This document shows, piece by piece, positions 57,151 to 64,000 of a stretch of DNA of 64,000 bases; the first letter of the stretch is position 1, and each line of letters starts with the position of its first letter. The position numbers and the translations under genes were made by a program. The DNA is from Streptomyces sp. NBRC 110611 (lineage in GTDB: Bacteria; Actinomycetota; Actinomycetes; Streptomycetales; Streptomycetaceae). Location of the stretch: positions 69,846 to 133,845 of the forward strand of contig NZ_BBUY01000003.1 of NCBI RefSeq assembly GCF_001590865.1. The letters run 5' to 3'. The notes under the pieces are model-generated. The model was not told the origin of the DNA. It saw only the letters and a list, made by a program, of their open reading frames with translations, and ran no database searches.

Positions 57151-57252
57151 GTGACGATCACCGAGCCTTCGTGGGGACACCCCCTCACCACACCACCACG
57201 GCCGACACTGGCCCTCGTTCATCTGCTGCGGCCTGCGGGGGACCCGGCATGA
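57151..57252 (+). CDS. 33-codon ORF coupled to the VanZ-RDD gene
   Basis: GTG 57151 with AGTGAGGAAC upstream reads 'VTITEPSWGHPLTTPPRPTL' and ends in a TGA that overlaps the next ATG (ATGA, 57249). The ribosome site and the exact overlap argue for translation. It may be a regulatory leader peptide; no similarity known. Confidence 0.5.
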   Translation: MTITEPSWGHPLTTPPRPTLALVHLLRPAGDPA

Positions 57253-58619
57253 ACGCGATCTATCTGCTGCCCATCGGTACAGCCGCGCTGATCTTCCCCG
57301 CACTGGCCTTCGTGACGTTCGTGCCGACGGCCATCGTTCTCTACCGGCGGCACGGCATCATGACCCGCTGGCGGGTGCTGTCGCTCTACGGCGGCGTGTA
57401 CTACGCGCTCACCGCCTTCTGTATGACGATCGTGCCCCTCCCCAAACCCTCCGTGGACGTGTGCAAGGCATACCCGTCCTTCGCCCACCCCCAGCTCACC
57501 ACCGGCGTCGCCCTCTCCGACATCTGGAAGGAGTCCCACCACCGCGCCACCCTCAGCGCCCTGATCGTGCACAACCCTGCCTTCTGGCAGACCGTGTTCA
57601 ACCTGATCCTCTTGCTGCCGCTGGGGGCTTTCGTCCGCATCCATTTCCGCCGCGGCTTCCCCGCCGCCACAGCAGCCGGCTTCATCGCCTCGCTGTTCTT
57701 CGAACTCACCCAGTACACCGGACTCTGGGGCCTCTACGACTGCCCCTACCGTCTCTTCGCAGTCGACGACCTCATCGTCAACACTGCTGGCGCCGCCCTC
57801 GGCTGGGCCGTCGCCGGACCGCTAGCCCGGGTGCTGCCCGAGCTGGACGTCCTGGACGACCGCGCGCTCACCCCGCTCGCCGCCGGCAAGGTCCCCTTCG
57901 GCCGCCGACTCGTCGCACTCCTCCTGGACGCGACCGGCGTCACCGTACTGAGCTGGATCATCGCGGTCATTGCCTACTTCGGGCCCGGCACTGAGGCAAT
58001 GCTGTTCGCGCCACCGTTCGCCTTCGCACTGTGGTTCGTCGTCTTCCCCTGGCTGACCGGCGCAACTCCGGGCAAACACGTACTGCTGCTGCGACTGGTC
58101 ACACCGGATGGCAAGCGACCGAACCCCGCACGGCTAGCGCTACGCGCCCTGCTCCTGAGCCCGCCCCTGGTACTCACATGCCTCGCCACAGGTGTGCTCC
58201 TGGCTACCGTCGCCGACCCCTCCGTACCGATCCAGCTCGCCGACGAGGTCGTCTTCCGGAACCTCTCGGCAGCCCCGGCGTCCGGATTCGTCCTGCTGCT
58301 GCCCCCGGCCGCCTGCCTGACTCTGATCGGCGCATACGTGGCCGCCGTCCGCCGCCACCCCCAGGGCCTGGGCCCACACGAAGCCCGCTCCGGCGTCCGC
58401 AATCACGCCTGCCCCCACACACGAGCACGCAAGCCCGTCAACCCACCCAACCCAGTCGCCCCGCCCAGCCCGGTCGCCCCACCCGCGTCATGGCCGATGG
58501 CGGAGCCCGGCGGCCCCCAGACGACCTGGTGGCCATCTGCGCCCCTTCACCCCGCACCGCCCCCTGGCAACGGTGTGATGACGCAAGAACCGCCAGATCA
58601 GCCGTACTCCCGTGCGTGA
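57249..58619 (+). CDS. VanZ-RDD fusion membrane protein
   Basis: 456 residues. N-terminal VanZ-like part: helices with 'LLPLGAFVRIHFRRGFPAATAAGFIASLFFELTQYTGLWGLYDCPYRLFAVDDLIVNTAGAALGW', the VanZ E..Q / D..N motifs. Then an RDD domain ('FGRRLVALLLDATGVTVLSW', 'FPWLTGATPGKHVLLLRLVTPDGKRPNPARLALRALL') and a Pro-rich tail (~395-456). VanZ lowers teicoplanin binding in enterococci; RDD proteins are small transporters or sensors. Fits an envelope-protection role beside the ABC pair. Confidence 0.9.
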   Translation: MNAIYLLPIGTAALIFPALAFVTFVPTAIVLYRRHGIMTRWRVLSLYGGVYYALTAFCMTIVPLPKPSVDVCKAYPSFAHPQLTTGVALSDIWKESHHRATLSALIVHNPAFWQTVFNLILLLPLGAFVRIHFRRGFPAATAAGFIASLFFELTQYTGLWGLYDCPYRLFAVDDLIVNTAGAALGWAVAGPLARVLPELDVLDDRALTPLAAGKVPFGRRLVALLLDATGVTVLSWIIAVIAYFGPGTEAMLFAPPFAFALWFVVFPWLTGATPGKHVLLLRLVTPDGKRPNPARLALRALLLSPPLVLTCLATGVLLATVADPSVPIQLADEVVFRNLSAAPASGFVLLLPPAACLTLIGAYVAAVRRHPQGLGPHEARSGVRNHACPHTRARKPVNPPNPVAPPSPVAPPASWPMAEPGGPQTTWWPSAPLHPAPPPGNGVMTQEPPDQPYSRA

Positions 58620-58763
58620 GCGGGCGGCCCGACACGTGCCAGTGCCGTGCCAGACAGACCAGTAAACAGCGGTCACCGAGGGGCATAGATTCAGATGGGC
58701 GCCCCCACGCCCCTGCGGCGTCTTCGCTGATCAGACGGGCGTTCCCCCTCGAAAGCCCCCTGA

Positions 58764-58807
58764 TTCCCAAGCTCAGAGCGCGGGTTCGATTCCCGTCACC
58801 CGCTCCA
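58764..58807 (+). other. attR: right copy of the 44-bp tRNA-Gly repeat
   Basis: Identical to 48099-48142. Only the 3' half of the tRNA is present, so this is the element side of the junction. Between 58620 and 59069 I see this att copy, arm-like GTGCCA repeats (58636-58652, 58869-58885) and no gene. Confidence 0.95.
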
Positions 58808-58813
58808 GAGTTG

Positions 58814-58838
58814 AGGCCCAGGTCGGAGACCTGGGCCT
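58814..58838. terminator. Hairpin after attR
   Basis: AGGCCCAGGTC/GACCTGGGCCT, 11-bp stem, 3-nt loop; equivalent in place and shape to the terminator after the intact tRNA. Confidence 0.8.
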
Positions 58839-59069
58839 TGGTTGTGGTCTAGATCATTATTGGGTCGCGTGCCATTCGCGTGCCATAAGGGACCGACTAA
58901 CGCGTGGAGTTGGCATCCACAAGACCCTCCTGAGCGATTCGATCGTCCGCCATATCGAGTCGTGAGACGCAACTCTCGTGGCCCCTCGGGGACGGCATCC
59001 GCAGGCTTGCCCGGCGACTCCTCTCCGCCCCTTTCGCCCAGTAGCCGGACGCCGTGGCGCAGCGGGCAC

Positions 59070-59594
59070 CTATGGGTGGTAGAGGGCGCGGGCGCGCGTC
59101 AGGTCGGTATGCCCGGTCTGGCCGAGGTTGAAGAAGTAGTTCACCTGCCATGCCTGGGTGCTGCGGGCCTGCCGGTTGGTCGTGGTCACCCACGGTGGAT
59201 AGACGCGGAATCCACGTTTCCCGCCGGAGCCGTTGCGGGAGACGATGTTGCGCTCGCACAACACCTCGCGCGGGAACACGAACTGTCCGAAGCCGTCGTC
59301 GTCGCGGCTGCTGATGACGAAGAGGTCCACCCCGTCGTCGGCGTCGAAAGGACGGATCGGCCCCTCCGCAGACCGCTGCCACACGGTGACGAACTGGCCC
59401 ACCTTCGTCGGGGTGGTCTTGGCCACGCGGAACCGAACCGAGCGCCCATCGAGCGTGAACGCGCACGCCGCGTACTCGGCACTCTCCCGTTCGGGCACCG
59501 GTAGTGAGCAGGCGAAACCGCTCGGGTCGTACACCAACGCCTTCGCCGCCAGCAGGTCACCGTGAAACCCTGTCCACGGCTGATTCGTCACCAT
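59070..59594 (-). CDS. MepB family protein
   Basis: 174 residues. 'AAKALVYDPSGFACSLPVPERESAEYAACAFTLDGRSVRFRVAKTTPTKVGQFVTVWQRS', 'RPFDADDGVDLFVISSRDDDGFGQFVFPREVLCERNIVS' and 'GKRGFRVYPPWVTTTNRQARSTQAWQVNYF' match MepB, a family beside the MepA efflux pump in staphylococci. Function unsettled. Start ATG 59594. Lies in the region beyond attR. Confidence 0.9.
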   Translation of the reverse strand: MVTNQPWTGFHGDLLAAKALVYDPSGFACSLPVPERESAEYAACAFTLDGRSVRFRVAKTTPTKVGQFVTVWQRSAEGPIRPFDADDGVDLFVISSRDDDGFGQFVFPREVLCERNIVSRNGSGGKRGFRVYPPWVTTTNRQARSTQAWQVNYFFNLGQTGHTDLTRARALYHP

Positions 59595-59771
59595 GCCGTC
59601 ATCCTGTCATCGCGCCCGTGCGCACTGCTTTGGCCCCTCATGCCACCAGCCGCCGGGGCGCAGGTTCGGTTCCTGCGCTCCAGTCTCATTCTGACCAGCG
59701 TTGAAGACGCTCGCACCGCCACCCCCTGTATCCCTTGTCGTCGAAGGAGCGACGAAGCCTCGACGGCTTCC

Positions 59772-60296
59772 TCACCGCTCGCCGTGTTCGCGGCCCGTCC
59801 GAGGCTCTTCCGCCAGAACCGGGTGGGCGCGACGGGTACCGGTGTCGATGAGGATCTGCTCGGCCTGGGTGACGTTGCCGGCCTCCACGGACCTGGCCAT
59901 CGCGGCGCGGGCGGCTTCAGGTGTCGCATGCGGCGGAACCACCAGCAGGGAGAAGTGGTCCTGGTCGCCTCGGGTGATCAGGACGGTGTCGTCACCGACC
60001 GGGAAGGAGTCGATGTGCACGACCCGGTCGCCGATGACCAGACGCGTCGGCAGTTCTTCCCAGGCATCGGCGTCCAGGCCGACGCGCAGGACGGGGCCGA
60101 GATGCTCGGTCAGCGCAGCGATCAGACCGGGGAGCTCGGCGTCGATGTTGCGCGAACGCGGCCACCACGCGCCGTCGAGAACCTGCTCGCGGGTGTGCGT
60201 GGTCACCAGCCGCAAGAGGGCCGTCCCGGGCCTGACGGCCTGGTGGACCGCGTCCGGCAGAAGCTGCGGGACGCGGGGAGTGTCGGAGTCGGCCAT
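59772..60296 (-). CDS. DUF5994 family protein
   Basis: 174 residues. 'LDGAWWPRSRNIDAELPGLIAALTEHLGPVLRVGLDADAWEELPTRLVIG' and 'LITRGDQDHFSLLVVPPHATPEAARAAMA' are typical of DUF5994. Unknown function, frequent near stress and sigma-B type genes. Divergent from a paralogue at 60583. Confidence 0.9.
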   Translation of the reverse strand: MADSDTPRVPQLLPDAVHQAVRPGTALLRLVTTHTREQVLDGAWWPRSRNIDAELPGLIAALTEHLGPVLRVGLDADAWEELPTRLVIGDRVVHIDSFPVGDDTVLITRGDQDHFSLLVVPPHATPEAARAAMARSVEAGNVTQAEQILIDTGTRRAHPVLAEEPRTGREHGER

Positions 60297-60582
60297 GTGT
60301 GTTCACCCGCCTTCCGGGGCAGTGCGTCCGCCCGCGGCGAGGTGCCCTCGTCACTTCACCGTACTCCGCGTGCCGGGGCAACGCGGGCGTGCCGCACGGC
60401 GGCGGAGCCAGACCCGCATTCGCCAGGAGAGTTCCTGGTCACACGCCCCCTTTACGGACGGTTGACCGGAGTAGAGTGAAGAGACCGGGAGTACTTCGCG
60501 CACCGGCCCCGACGCCGGTGTCGCTCTCGGTGAGCAACAACACCGGGACGTCGACGACGAGCCCCGGAGACAGGTCCGCGCC
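60297..60582. promoter_or_regulatory. Divergent promoter region of the two DUF5994 genes
   Basis: 286 bases. Near each gene there is a similar block in opposite orientation, GGAGTAGAGTGAAGAG (60468-60483, plus strand) and GGAGTACGGTGAAGTG (minus strand, 60369-60354), with TAGAGT and TACGGT as likely -10 elements. The symmetry suggests inverted duplication of gene plus promoter. Confidence 0.5.
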
Positions 60583-61143
60583 ATGACCGCGACCACCGAC
60601 CGTACGATCACCAGCGAGCGCGTACCTTCGTCACCGGCCCGCCTCTCCTTCACTCCGGCAGGATCGCCTCCGGGTCTCCTGGATGGCGCTTGGTGGCCAC
60701 GCTCTCGCGATCTCTCCCGCGAAATTCCCGCTCTGACCGACGTGCTGGATGCGCGCTGGGGCCGGATCACCCATGTCACGGTGAACCCGACCCACTGGCC
60801 CGTGGTGCCGCGAAAGGTGCCGGCGACCGGGCACACGGTGCACGTGGGTTGGTTCGCCGAAGAGCAGGACCCGAACAAGCTGATCCTCCACTCCTACACC
60901 GCGGGCCGCTGGGACCTGCTGGTGATCCCTCCGGAGACCGGCGCTGCCGCCGCCGCCCGGCTGATGTCCGCCGCGGCCACCCCCGGCGGCCTCCACACCG
61001 CCAGCGCGCTGATGACGAGCGAGGACACCACCCGTCACGCGCAGGAGGAGCTGCAGGAGGAAGAAGAGTGGGAGACCGACGGCGGAGCCGCCTCGGCGGC
61101 AGAGAAACCGGCCGAGTTCCTGACCTCCGCCCGAGGGAGGTGA
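60583..61143 (+). CDS. DUF5994 family protein, second copy
   Basis: 186 residues. 'LLDGAWWPRSRDLSREIPALTDVLDARWGRITHVTVNPTHWPVVPRKV' and 'LILHSYTAGRWDLLVIPPETGAAAAARLM' repeat the DUF5994 pattern of the divergent gene. Has an acidic tail (~155-175). Followed after 4 nt by the small membrane protein. Confidence 0.9.
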   Translation: MTATTDRTITSERVPSSPARLSFTPAGSPPGLLDGAWWPRSRDLSREIPALTDVLDARWGRITHVTVNPTHWPVVPRKVPATGHTVHVGWFAEEQDPNKLILHSYTAGRWDLLVIPPETGAAAAARLMSAAATPGGLHTASALMTSEDTTRHAQEELQEEEEWETDGGAASAAEKPAEFLTSARGR

Positions 61144-61147
61144 GGAC

Positions 61148-61372
61148 GTGGAGACGATCATCACCGTAGCCGTGATCATCCTCATGATCGTCGCGGGCAT
61201 GGCTCTGATCCATCTGCTCAACGCGCAGCATGACGAGCGGATCGCAGCGTTCCCCCACAGCGAAGCCCTGCGAGGATCCGGACGGCGGAGCTGCCCGAAC
61301 CGACAGCCGACCGAGCCCACTGAACTGCCCGTAACCACCCACCACGAGCACCACACCGGGGGCCGCAGATGA
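61148..61372 (+). CDS. Small single-pass membrane protein
   Basis: 74 residues, GTG 61148 preceded by GGGAGGTGAGGAC. One N-terminal helix ('ITVAVIILMIVAGMALIHLL'), then a hydrophilic His/Thr/Arg tail. Co-transcribed with the DUF5994 gene. No family recognised. Confidence 0.7.
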   Translation: METIITVAVIILMIVAGMALIHLLNAQHDERIAAFPHSEALRGSGRRSCPNRQPTEPTELPVTTHHEHHTGGRR

Positions 61373-61468
61373 CACCGACCTTTTCCTGACCGGGGGCGGT
61401 GGGTGTGACGCGACGGCATCACACCCATCGACACGTCATCCTGCCGTCCCCGAAGGAACGAGGCCACC

Positions 61469-61729
61469 ATGAAGCCACCAGAACTCCCCTCGGCCGGACG
61501 CGCCGACGTACGCATCGTCGCCGCGTCACCCGAAACCGCCCGTCAGGTCGCAGACGTTCTCCGTCGTCACTTCGCCGCCACCGAACAGCGCAGCTACCCC
61601 GTCGACGACTCAGGCGGAACCCGCCTCCACCTCACCGTCGACACCACCCACACACCAGAGCCGGCGCAGCCCTGGCTGGTGACCAGCCGATCCTCCGGGG
61701 ACGCCCGCACACAGACGGACGAAATCTGA
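61469..61729 (+). CDS. Small hypothetical protein
   Basis: 86 residues, GAACGAGG before ATG 61469. Pattern 'RADVRIVAASPETARQVADVLRRHFAATEQRSYPVDDSGGTRLHLTVDTTH' has alternating beta-alpha-beta character like ACT/SHS folds. Unknown role; same direction as its neighbours. Confidence 0.65.
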   Translation: MKPPELPSAGRADVRIVAASPETARQVADVLRRHFAATEQRSYPVDDSGGTRLHLTVDTTHTPEPAQPWLVTSRSSGDARTQTDEI

Positions 61730-61820
61730 AGCCAGAGCCAGCAACGGACAGCGGGGCGGGCGTACTGCGTCGCCTGTCCCACAGGCTCCGAGTCGGCGCC
61801 GACACGAGTGGACAGCGATC

Positions 61821-62093
61821 ATGGCAACACTGCAAGAGCGGAAACACTACCGCGATGCGATCATGAAAGCCCTGTACGAGACCACGGAAGGCAATCGCTT
61901 CCTCGGCGTCACCGGGGCAAAGCTGCGCGACGATCTTCAGATCCCCGAGCAGGATCTGGCCGCCGCCTGCGCATATCTGGTGGGCGAAGGGCTCGTCACC
62001 GTCGACTGGGCACAAGGGAACACACCTGTGATGGTCACGCTGACGCACCAGGGAATCCGGCTCATGGAAGCCGAAGAGGAGGAGCAGGGCTGA
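61821..62093 (+). CDS. Small winged-helix-like protein
   Basis: 90 residues. 'LQERKHYRDAIMKALYETTEGNRFLGVTGAKLRDDLQIPEQDLAAACAYLVGEGLVTVDWAQGNTPVMVTLTHQGIRLME' reads as a winged helix followed by an acidic tail. No ribosome site beyond GATC; may be reinitiated. DNA binding is inference. Confidence 0.7.
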   Translation: MATLQERKHYRDAIMKALYETTEGNRFLGVTGAKLRDDLQIPEQDLAAACAYLVGEGLVTVDWAQGNTPVMVTLTHQGIRLMEAEEEEQG

Positions 62094-62161
62094 CGCGAAG
62101 CGAAGGCTGTTCACCCATCCGGCCGTTAGCGCTCGGGCTCCGCGACGGGTACCGGTGAACC

Positions 62162-62584
62162 ATGGCTGGCACCTTCACCACCCGCACGATCAACATCACC
62201 ACCGGCTCCACGGAGACCCTGCACGACCTCACGAACGCATGCTCCGCGTTCCTCCGGGAGGCCGCTCACGGGCGAAACGGTCTGCTGAACATCTTCACCC
62301 CCCACGCGACGTCCGGCCTGGCCATCATCGAGACCGGCGCGGGCAGCGACGATGACCTGTTGGCGGCCCTCTACGACATTCTTCCGGCGGACGACCGCTG
62401 GCAAGACCGCCACGGCAGTCCAGGCCGCGGCAGCGCCCACATGCTCCCGGCTCTGGTCCCACCGCACGCCACATTGCCCGTAGTCGACGGTGAGCTGGAG
62501 CTGGGGGCGTCACAGTCCGTCGTACTGGTGAACACCGACCGCGACAACCCGGAACGCCAAGTCCGGCTGTCTTTCCTCAGCTGA
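62162..62584 (+). CDS. yjbQ: YjbQ family protein (secondary thiamine-phosphate synthase)
   Basis: 140 residues. 'ITTGSTETLHDLTNACSAFLREAA', 'GLLNIFTPHATSGLAIIETG', 'SAHMLPALVPPHATLPVVDGELELGASQSVVLVNTDRDNPERQVRLSFL' cover the whole UPF0047/YjbQ family. Weak thiamine-phosphate synthase activity is known from the E. coli relative. TACCGG lies 6 nt before ATG, suggesting a leaderless mRNA. Confidence 0.9.
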   Translation: MAGTFTTRTINITTGSTETLHDLTNACSAFLREAAHGRNGLLNIFTPHATSGLAIIETGAGSDDDLLAALYDILPADDRWQDRHGSPGRGSAHMLPALVPPHATLPVVDGELELGASQSVVLVNTDRDNPERQVRLSFLS

Positions 62585-62735
62585 CCACACGACCCTGCAC
62601 CTGGTCTCCCCGAAGACCGAGCCAGCCGTCCTCTGCCAGGACCGCACTCAGATCAGGCTGCCCTGTGAACTCATCGGAGACCGCCGGCTCGGCAGATGAA
62701 GCGAAATCAGGCTGGTGAGGCGAAAGGGCAAGGCT

Positions 62736-63977
62736 ATGGCGGAGGGTGATCGGCAGCCGGGCAAGGACACGGTGGACCGGTCGGAGGGGTTCGGCGAGCG
62801 GCTGCTGGGGGTGCTGCTGGACCGGGCGCACGAGATGCCGCCGCAGCTGATCGCCCCGCTGGTCGCGGAAGAGGCGGCCAGGGTCGGTGGCCGGGATATC
62901 TCGATCCTCCTGCAGGACTATGCGCAGCTGCTGCTGGTGCCGCTGCCAGGTAGGCGGCTGGTCGTCGGCCGGCCCGAGCTGATCGGTGACTCGCACGCAG
63001 GCGCAGCCTTCCTGGCCGGGACCCCTGTCGAGGTACCGCAGGACGACGGCGTCCGGCTGTATCTGCCGCTACTGGACGGCAGCGACCAGGTGGGCGTGCT
63101 GGCTCTCACCCTGGACACCGTCGATGACGATGACCGGCGCTTGTTGCGCAGACTTGCCGGCCTCGTCGCCGACCTGCTGGTCACCAAGCACAGCTACACC
63201 GACCAGTTCTTCCTCGCCCGGCGCCGCGAACCGATGAGCTTGGCCGCGGAGATCCAGTGGTCCCTGCTACCGCCGCTGGCGATGTCCGTCCCGCAGGTCG
63301 CGGTGGCGGGAATCCTGGAGCCCGCCTACAACGTCGCCGGCGACAGCTTCGACTACGCCCTCAACGAGGACATCCTGCACGTGGCCATGATCGATGCGAT
63401 GGGCCACGGCCCGGATGCCGCCACCATGGCGACCGTCGCCATCGGCGCCTACCGTCACGCCAGACGCGCCGCAGTCGGTCTGTCCGAGATCTACGCGTTC
63501 ATGGACCGGGCCATCGCCGAGCAATTCGGGCCCGATCACTTCGTCACCGCGCAGATGATGCGCCTCAACATCACAACGGGCCACCTGCAGTGGGTCAACG
63601 CCGGCCACCCCGCACCACTGCTGATCCGCAACGGCCAGGTGGTCCGGCAGCTGGAGAGCCCGACCACCTTGCCCGTTGGCTTCGGTGGTGAAGAGCCCCA
63701 GATCAGCGAGCAGATGTTGCAACGCGGCGACCGGGTGCTGTGCTTCACCGACGGCCTGATCGAGGAGCACGAAGCCGGCGAAGAGCAGTTCGGCGAGGAA
63801 CAACTCATCCACTGGGTCAACCGCATCGAGCACACAGAGAAGGGAGTGCGGGCGGTGGTGCGCTCGCTCTCCCACACCCTGAAACAGAAGCGGGGCGGGA
63901 GCACCAGCGACGACGCAACCCTCTTCCTGATCGAGTGGCGCGGGGGCGCCGCCGACCACCTCGCCGTCCTGGAGTGA
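62736..63977 (+). CDS. PP2C-type (SpoIIE/RsbU) phosphatase with GAF-like sensor
   Basis: 413 residues from ATG 62736; GTG 62715 is possible. N-terminal ~150 residues resemble a GAF sensor ('ILLQDYAQLLLVPLPG', 'LYLPLLDGSDQVGVLALTLD'). Then 'SLAAEIQWSLLPP', metal-binding 'NVAGDSFDYAL' and 'DAMGHGPDAATMATVAIGAYRHAR', 'WVNAGHPAPLLIRNG', 'RVLCFTDGLIEEH', 'TSDDATLFLIEW'. Dephosphorylates anti-anti-sigma partners in stress pathways; no partner gene is in the window. Confidence 0.93.
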   Translation: MAEGDRQPGKDTVDRSEGFGERLLGVLLDRAHEMPPQLIAPLVAEEAARVGGRDISILLQDYAQLLLVPLPGRRLVVGRPELIGDSHAGAAFLAGTPVEVPQDDGVRLYLPLLDGSDQVGVLALTLDTVDDDDRRLLRRLAGLVADLLVTKHSYTDQFFLARRREPMSLAAEIQWSLLPPLAMSVPQVAVAGILEPAYNVAGDSFDYALNEDILHVAMIDAMGHGPDAATMATVAIGAYRHARRAAVGLSEIYAFMDRAIAEQFGPDHFVTAQMMRLNITTGHLQWVNAGHPAPLLIRNGQVVRQLESPTTLPVGFGGEEPQISEQMLQRGDRVLCFTDGLIEEHEAGEEQFGEEQLIHWVNRIEHTEKGVRAVVRSLSHTLKQKRGGSTSDDATLFLIEWRGGAADHLAVLE

Positions 63978-64000
63978 GCCGACAGCCGCACCACCATGTG

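Larger units (their letters stand above)
48099..58807. mobile_element. Genomic island integrated at tRNA-Gly, no integrase visible
   Basis: About 10.7 kb between the two 44-bp att copies. Both ends carry GTGCCA hexamers (48204, 48216, and GTGCCG 48226; 58636, 58647, with GTGCCG 58642) that look like integrase arm sites. Cargo: secreted aerolysin-like protein, histidine kinase, response regulator, ABC transporter pair, VanZ-RDD protein. No integrase, excisionase, replication or transfer gene is readable, so it must have decayed or moved with help from another element. Confidence 0.8.

Noticed and set aside
59650..59690. tRNA-like T-arm (GCAGGTTCGGTTCCTGC)
   Set aside because: No acceptor, D-arm or anticodon arm can be drawn; T-loop lacks the conserved A.

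Overview
The window is high-GC, densely coded Streptomyces-type chromosome: GTG starts, ATGA/GTGA gene overlaps, leaderless promoters, two ParB-binding parS palindromes, HAIR heat-shock operators, and actinobacterial families such as DUF397/DUF5753, EtfD-like Fe-S oxidoreductase, DUF3151, DUF2617 and DUF5994.

Layout. 0.1-8 kb: a degenerate M48-like membrane protein, purD, a SLATT-domain protein, a conserved hypothetical, a GntR regulator and a class III aminotransferase. 8-11.9 kb is a worn accessory patch: two small proteins on the minus strand, two DUF5753 regulators that have both lost their DNA-binding domain, DUF397, a small secreted peptide, and a Uma2 tail at one arm of a very long hairpin. 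11.9-19.3 kb: a membrane Ser/Thr kinase, purA, a diacylglycerol-kinase-like protein, a MarR-type regulator with a palindromic operator, and a NarL-type two-component pair. 19.3-31 kb: a coupled kynA-kynU-kynB tryptophan-degradation operon, DUF3151, fba, a parS site, pyrE, aldose epimerase, a CoxG-like membrane protein, a membrane spermidine synthase, DUF2617 and an aminotransferase. 31-41 kb is the heat-shock block: clpB and dnaK-grpE-dnaJ-hspR, each with HAIR operators, around Uma2, an F420/FMN oxidoreductase and a resolvase-like protein. 41-48 kb: EtfD-like oxidoreductase, Yip1-like protein, a second parS inside a 40-bp perfect palindrome, a secreted SGNH-lectin protein, a phosphoribosyltransferase, dcd and tRNA-Gly(CCC).

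The most unusual region is 48.1-58.8 kb, an island bounded by a 44-bp exact copy of the tRNA-Gly 3' end. No integrase is visible. It carries one apparently self-contained system: a secreted protein with an aerolysin/ETX-MTX2-like strand pattern, a histidine kinase with an extra extracytoplasmic C-terminal domain, its NarL-type response regulator, a FtsX/MacB-type ABC transporter, and a VanZ-RDD fusion preceded by a coupled 33-codon ORF. At least eight copies of a 16-bp near-palindrome (TCTKCCTTTRGGCAGA) sit before the toxin-like gene, after it, after the response regulator and before the ABC operon. The two largest clusters lie in duplicated leader regions. I infer a two-component regulon for a secreted effector and envelope-defence proteins.

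Right of 58.8 kb, the sequence beyond the second att copy resembles the left end of the island. This suggests a second related element stacked in tandem, carrying MepB, divergent DUF5994 genes, small proteins, YjbQ and a PP2C phosphatase. All calls come from reading the sequence and remembered family features; no database search was run.
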